Origin: Shewanella yunxiaonensis
GTDB lineage: Bacteria > Pseudomonadota > Gammaproteobacteria > Enterobacterales > Shewanellaceae
Reading direction: 5' to 3'
Assembly (NCBI RefSeq): GCF_018223345.1
Contig: NZ_CP073587.1
Span: 593,001-657,000 of the forward strand
DNA: 64,000 nucleotides
Part shown: one piece after another, positions 61,841-64,000 of the stretch
How positions within the stretch are numbered: position 1 is the first letter of the stretch
How the letters are laid out: every line of letters begins with the position of its first letter
Notes under the pieces: model-generated
What the model was told of the DNA's origin: nothing
Seen by the model: the letters and a program-made list of their open reading frames with translations, nothing else
Database searches by the model: none
Translations under genes and position numbers: made by a program

Positions 61841-62206
61841 GGCGCGTCCTTTTTCTCACTTTGATAGACAAGATCTAGCATCCAACTTACTCATTTGCCG
61901 ACGGCAAATACAAGCCTGACTTTGGTCCAACACCGTGCATTTCTCTGCCAATGAGTTTTGTTGCCATTTTCGATAAACCGAAAACGCAGCGGTCAGGCAC
62001 TAAGGTAATGTGTATTCGTTCATTTAACCAACGGCAGTGCACTAACCAATCGTTTCAAAAGCTAAATGATCACTAAAAAATTGGCGGATTAGCTGTAGAT
62101 ATTAAGTAGATTTTGCCATTTACAGTTTAAATGAATAATGGCTTATTGCTATTTTGAACGCGCTGCCATAGGGTTGGCTATCTGAGATCAATGCCAGGAA
62201 TAAGGA
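61841..62206. other. Intergenic region before the gamma-glutamyltransferase gene
   Basis: 366 bp without a gene. A near-perfect dyad ATTTGCCG-A-CGGCAAAT is at 61893-61909, a possible operator. I see no clear promoter or RNA. Confidence 0.6.
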
Positions 62207-63991
62207 ATGTATTATAAAAAACGCCTGTTAAAGGCTTCGCTGTTGGCTTTGTCCACTATTTCGCCCTTCGTTACTACGTACTCTCTTGCTGCCTCATTAC
62301 CACCTGTTGAAGCCAAAAATGGCATGGTGGTGTCTTCTCAGCGTTTTGCTTCAGAAGCTGGGGTAGAAATTCTTAAAATGGGCGGTAATGCCGTAGATGC
62401 CGCTGTCGCAGTGGGCTATGCCCAGGCGGTGGTCAACTCTTGCTGCGGTAACATCGGTGGCGGTGGTTTTATGACACTGCATCTTGCTGATGGCTCGGAT
62501 CACTTTATTGATTTTCGTGAAATGGCGCCGGCAGCTGCTAGTGCCAAGATGTACCAGGATAAAGACGGCAATCTTATTCCACATGCCAGCACATTAGGTT
62601 GGGGCGCAGTAGGCGTCCCCGGTACGGTGCGCGGTATGGAATTGGCGCTGACCAAATATGGCTCAGGCAAACTGACTCGCGCACAAATTATGGCGCCGGC
62701 GATCAAATTGGCGCGTGAAGGTTTCGTCCTGACTCGCGGTGATACGGATGTGATCGACTCCAGCTTAAGCAAGATGCGTGGTGACAAACAGGCCGCCAAA
62801 ATCTTTTTGCATGCAGATGGTACGCCGTTAGAACCGGGCGATCGTCTCGTGCAGTCTGCATTGGCAGACACGCTGGAAAAAATTGCGAAAAATGGCCCGG
62901 ATGCCTTCTATAAAGGCGATATTCCTAAAGCAATCGAGAAAGCCTCAAAAGCCAATGGGGGTTATTTAACAGCCAAAGATTTTGCCAACTATGTGGCTAA
63001 GGAACGTACACCCGTCAGATGTTCTTATCGTGGCTATGACTTTATATCAGCCCCACCGCCAAGCTCAGGTGGCACCACCATGTGTCAAATTCTGAATATT
63101 CTGGAAGGCTACGATCTGAAATCCATGGGCTATGGTTCTGCAGACGCTATTCACTTCACTGCTGAAGCGATGCGTCATGCGTTTGTGGACCGTAACAGTC
63201 TGCTTGGCGATCCAGATTTTGTGAAAGTCCCGATGAAGAAATTGCTGAGCAAGGAATATGCCGCTGAGATCCGTAAAACTATCGATCCAGTAAAAGCCAC
63301 CCCATCCAGTGAATTAGCGGCAGGAGTGCCTCCTCATGAAAAGCCGCAGACCACACACTACTCGGTGCTGGATAAGGCCGGTAATGCAGTGTCGACCACT
63401 TACACTATCAATGGTCGCTTTGGTGCCGGTGTGATGGCTCCGGGTTATGGTTTTTGGCTGAATGATGAGATGGATGATTTCACCTCGAAAGTCGGTGAGA
63501 AAAACATGTTCGGTCTGGTACAGGGTAAGGCTAACGCCATCGCTCCGGGCAAACGGCCTCTGTCCTCTATGTCGCCTACCATTGTCACCAAAGATGGAAA
63601 AACCTTTATGGTGGTTGGTTCTCCAGGCGGTTCATTGATCATCACCATCACCCTGAACACCGTGATGAACGTGATCGATTATGGGATGAACTTACAGGAA
63701 GCTGTGAATGCGCCACGTATTCATCAGCAGTGGTTGCCTGATGTTGTGCTCTATGAAAAGCGTGGTATTTCACCTGATACGCTGAAAATCCTCAAAGAAC
63801 GTGGCTACAACATGGTTGAAAAAGGCCAGTGGGGGGCTGCGGAAGCAATTATGATCGGTTTACCCAGCGTGGTCAGCGGTGATGAACACTCTAACGTCAG
63901 CGATGCTTCTGTCTCCGGTAAAATCCGTGAAGGCTATATCTACGGCGCTAACGATGCACGTCGGCCACAAGGTGCTGCTGTCGGCTACTAA
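62207..63991 (+). CDS. ggt: Gamma-glutamyltransferase (periplasmic)
   Basis: A 594-residue N-terminal nucleophile hydrolase that breaks or transfers the gamma-glutamyl group of glutathione in the periplasm. It has a signal peptide (about residues 1-29). The pro-enzyme should cleave itself before Thr382 in PQTTHYSVLD, which becomes the nucleophile. GSPGGSLIIT near residue 475 forms the oxyanion region. Early motifs include MGGNAVDAAVA and GGGGFMTLH. AGGAA lies upstream of the ATG. Confidence 0.93.
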   Translation: MYYKKRLLKASLLALSTISPFVTTYSLAASLPPVEAKNGMVVSSQRFASEAGVEILKMGGNAVDAAVAVGYAQAVVNSCCGNIGGGGFMTLHLADGSDHFIDFREMAPAAASAKMYQDKDGNLIPHASTLGWGAVGVPGTVRGMELALTKYGSGKLTRAQIMAPAIKLAREGFVLTRGDTDVIDSSLSKMRGDKQAAKIFLHADGTPLEPGDRLVQSALADTLEKIAKNGPDAFYKGDIPKAIEKASKANGGYLTAKDFANYVAKERTPVRCSYRGYDFISAPPPSSGGTTMCQILNILEGYDLKSMGYGSADAIHFTAEAMRHAFVDRNSLLGDPDFVKVPMKKLLSKEYAAEIRKTIDPVKATPSSELAAGVPPHEKPQTTHYSVLDKAGNAVSTTYTINGRFGAGVMAPGYGFWLNDEMDDFTSKVGEKNMFGLVQGKANAIAPGKRPLSSMSPTIVTKDGKTFMVVGSPGGSLIITITLNTVMNVIDYGMNLQEAVNAPRIHQQWLPDVVLYEKRGISPDTLKILKERGYNMVEKGQWGAAEAIMIGLPSVVSGDEHSNVSDASVSGKIREGYIYGANDARRPQGAAVGY

Positions 63992-64000
63992 CCGCAGCAA

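Overview
The window looks like chromosomal DNA of a gammaproteobacterium, most likely Shewanella or a close relative. The evidence is gene content (metH divergent from a cobalamin salvage and uptake operon, DUF3581, DUF2956, LrgA/LrgB, gamma-glutamyltransferase) and CRP-type palindromes of the form TTTGATC-N2-GATCACA. It carries one complete transposable (Mu-like) prophage and several smaller acquired pieces. All assignments come from reading the sequence; no database was searched.

Left host arm (1-22742). The N-terminal half of metH (minus strand) diverges from cobC-btuD-btuC-cobT-cobS-cobO. Three tandem MetJ-like boxes lie between them, which links methionine control to supply of the B12 that MetH needs. 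The btuF gene that completes the B12 importer sits 5.5 kb away. Between them are a decayed chemoreceptor next to an IS3-family remnant, a glutathione peroxidase, lrgAB and an intact chemoreceptor with a sigma-28-like promoter. An AT-rich five-gene cluster follows (13809-18342): a CsgG-like lipoprotein, two LPP20-like proteins, a membrane-anchored protein and an MltC-like transglycosylase. It looks like an uncharacterised cell-envelope system acquired by transfer. An IS630-family element, a PspB-like membrane protein, an aldehyde dehydrogenase, a SpoIIAA-like protein and a universal stress protein complete the arm.

Prophage (22743-57931, 35,189 bp). Both ends begin 5'-TGTA and are flanked by a 5-bp target duplication, GCGGA. 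Transcription runs mostly on the minus strand, so the early end is on the right: LexA/CI-like repressor (plus strand), Ner, a helix-turn-helix protein, MuA transposase, MuB ATPase, small early genes, GemA and a Mor/C activator. Then come lysis (SAR endolysin, Rz/Rz1), terminase, portal, Mu F and G homologues, protease/scaffold, major head protein and connectors. The tail is of siphovirus type: tail tube, frameshifted tail assembly chaperones, tape measure, hub proteins, J-like tip protein and fibre. The combination of Mu-type head and replication genes with a long flexible-tail module resembles the B3/D3112 kind of transposable phage.

Two unusual features stand out in the prophage. First, two early intergenic regions encode, on the transcribed strand, sequences that fold as type II hammerhead ribozymes. 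They share the core and the stem I loop but differ by compensatory changes in the stems. Second, three cargo genes (morons) sit at three different late-gene junctions. Each ends with its TAA stop inside the same 20-bp motif, followed at once by a terminator, which suggests a shared insertion cassette.

Right host arm (57937-64000). The prophage sits 8 bp (counted after the duplication) upstream of the start codon of a small winged-helix gene. After it come a DUF2956 membrane protein, an MsbA-like ABC exporter, a DUF3581 protein, a GFA-family zinc protein and a periplasmic gamma-glutamyltransferase. I saw no tRNA, rRNA or CRISPR array.
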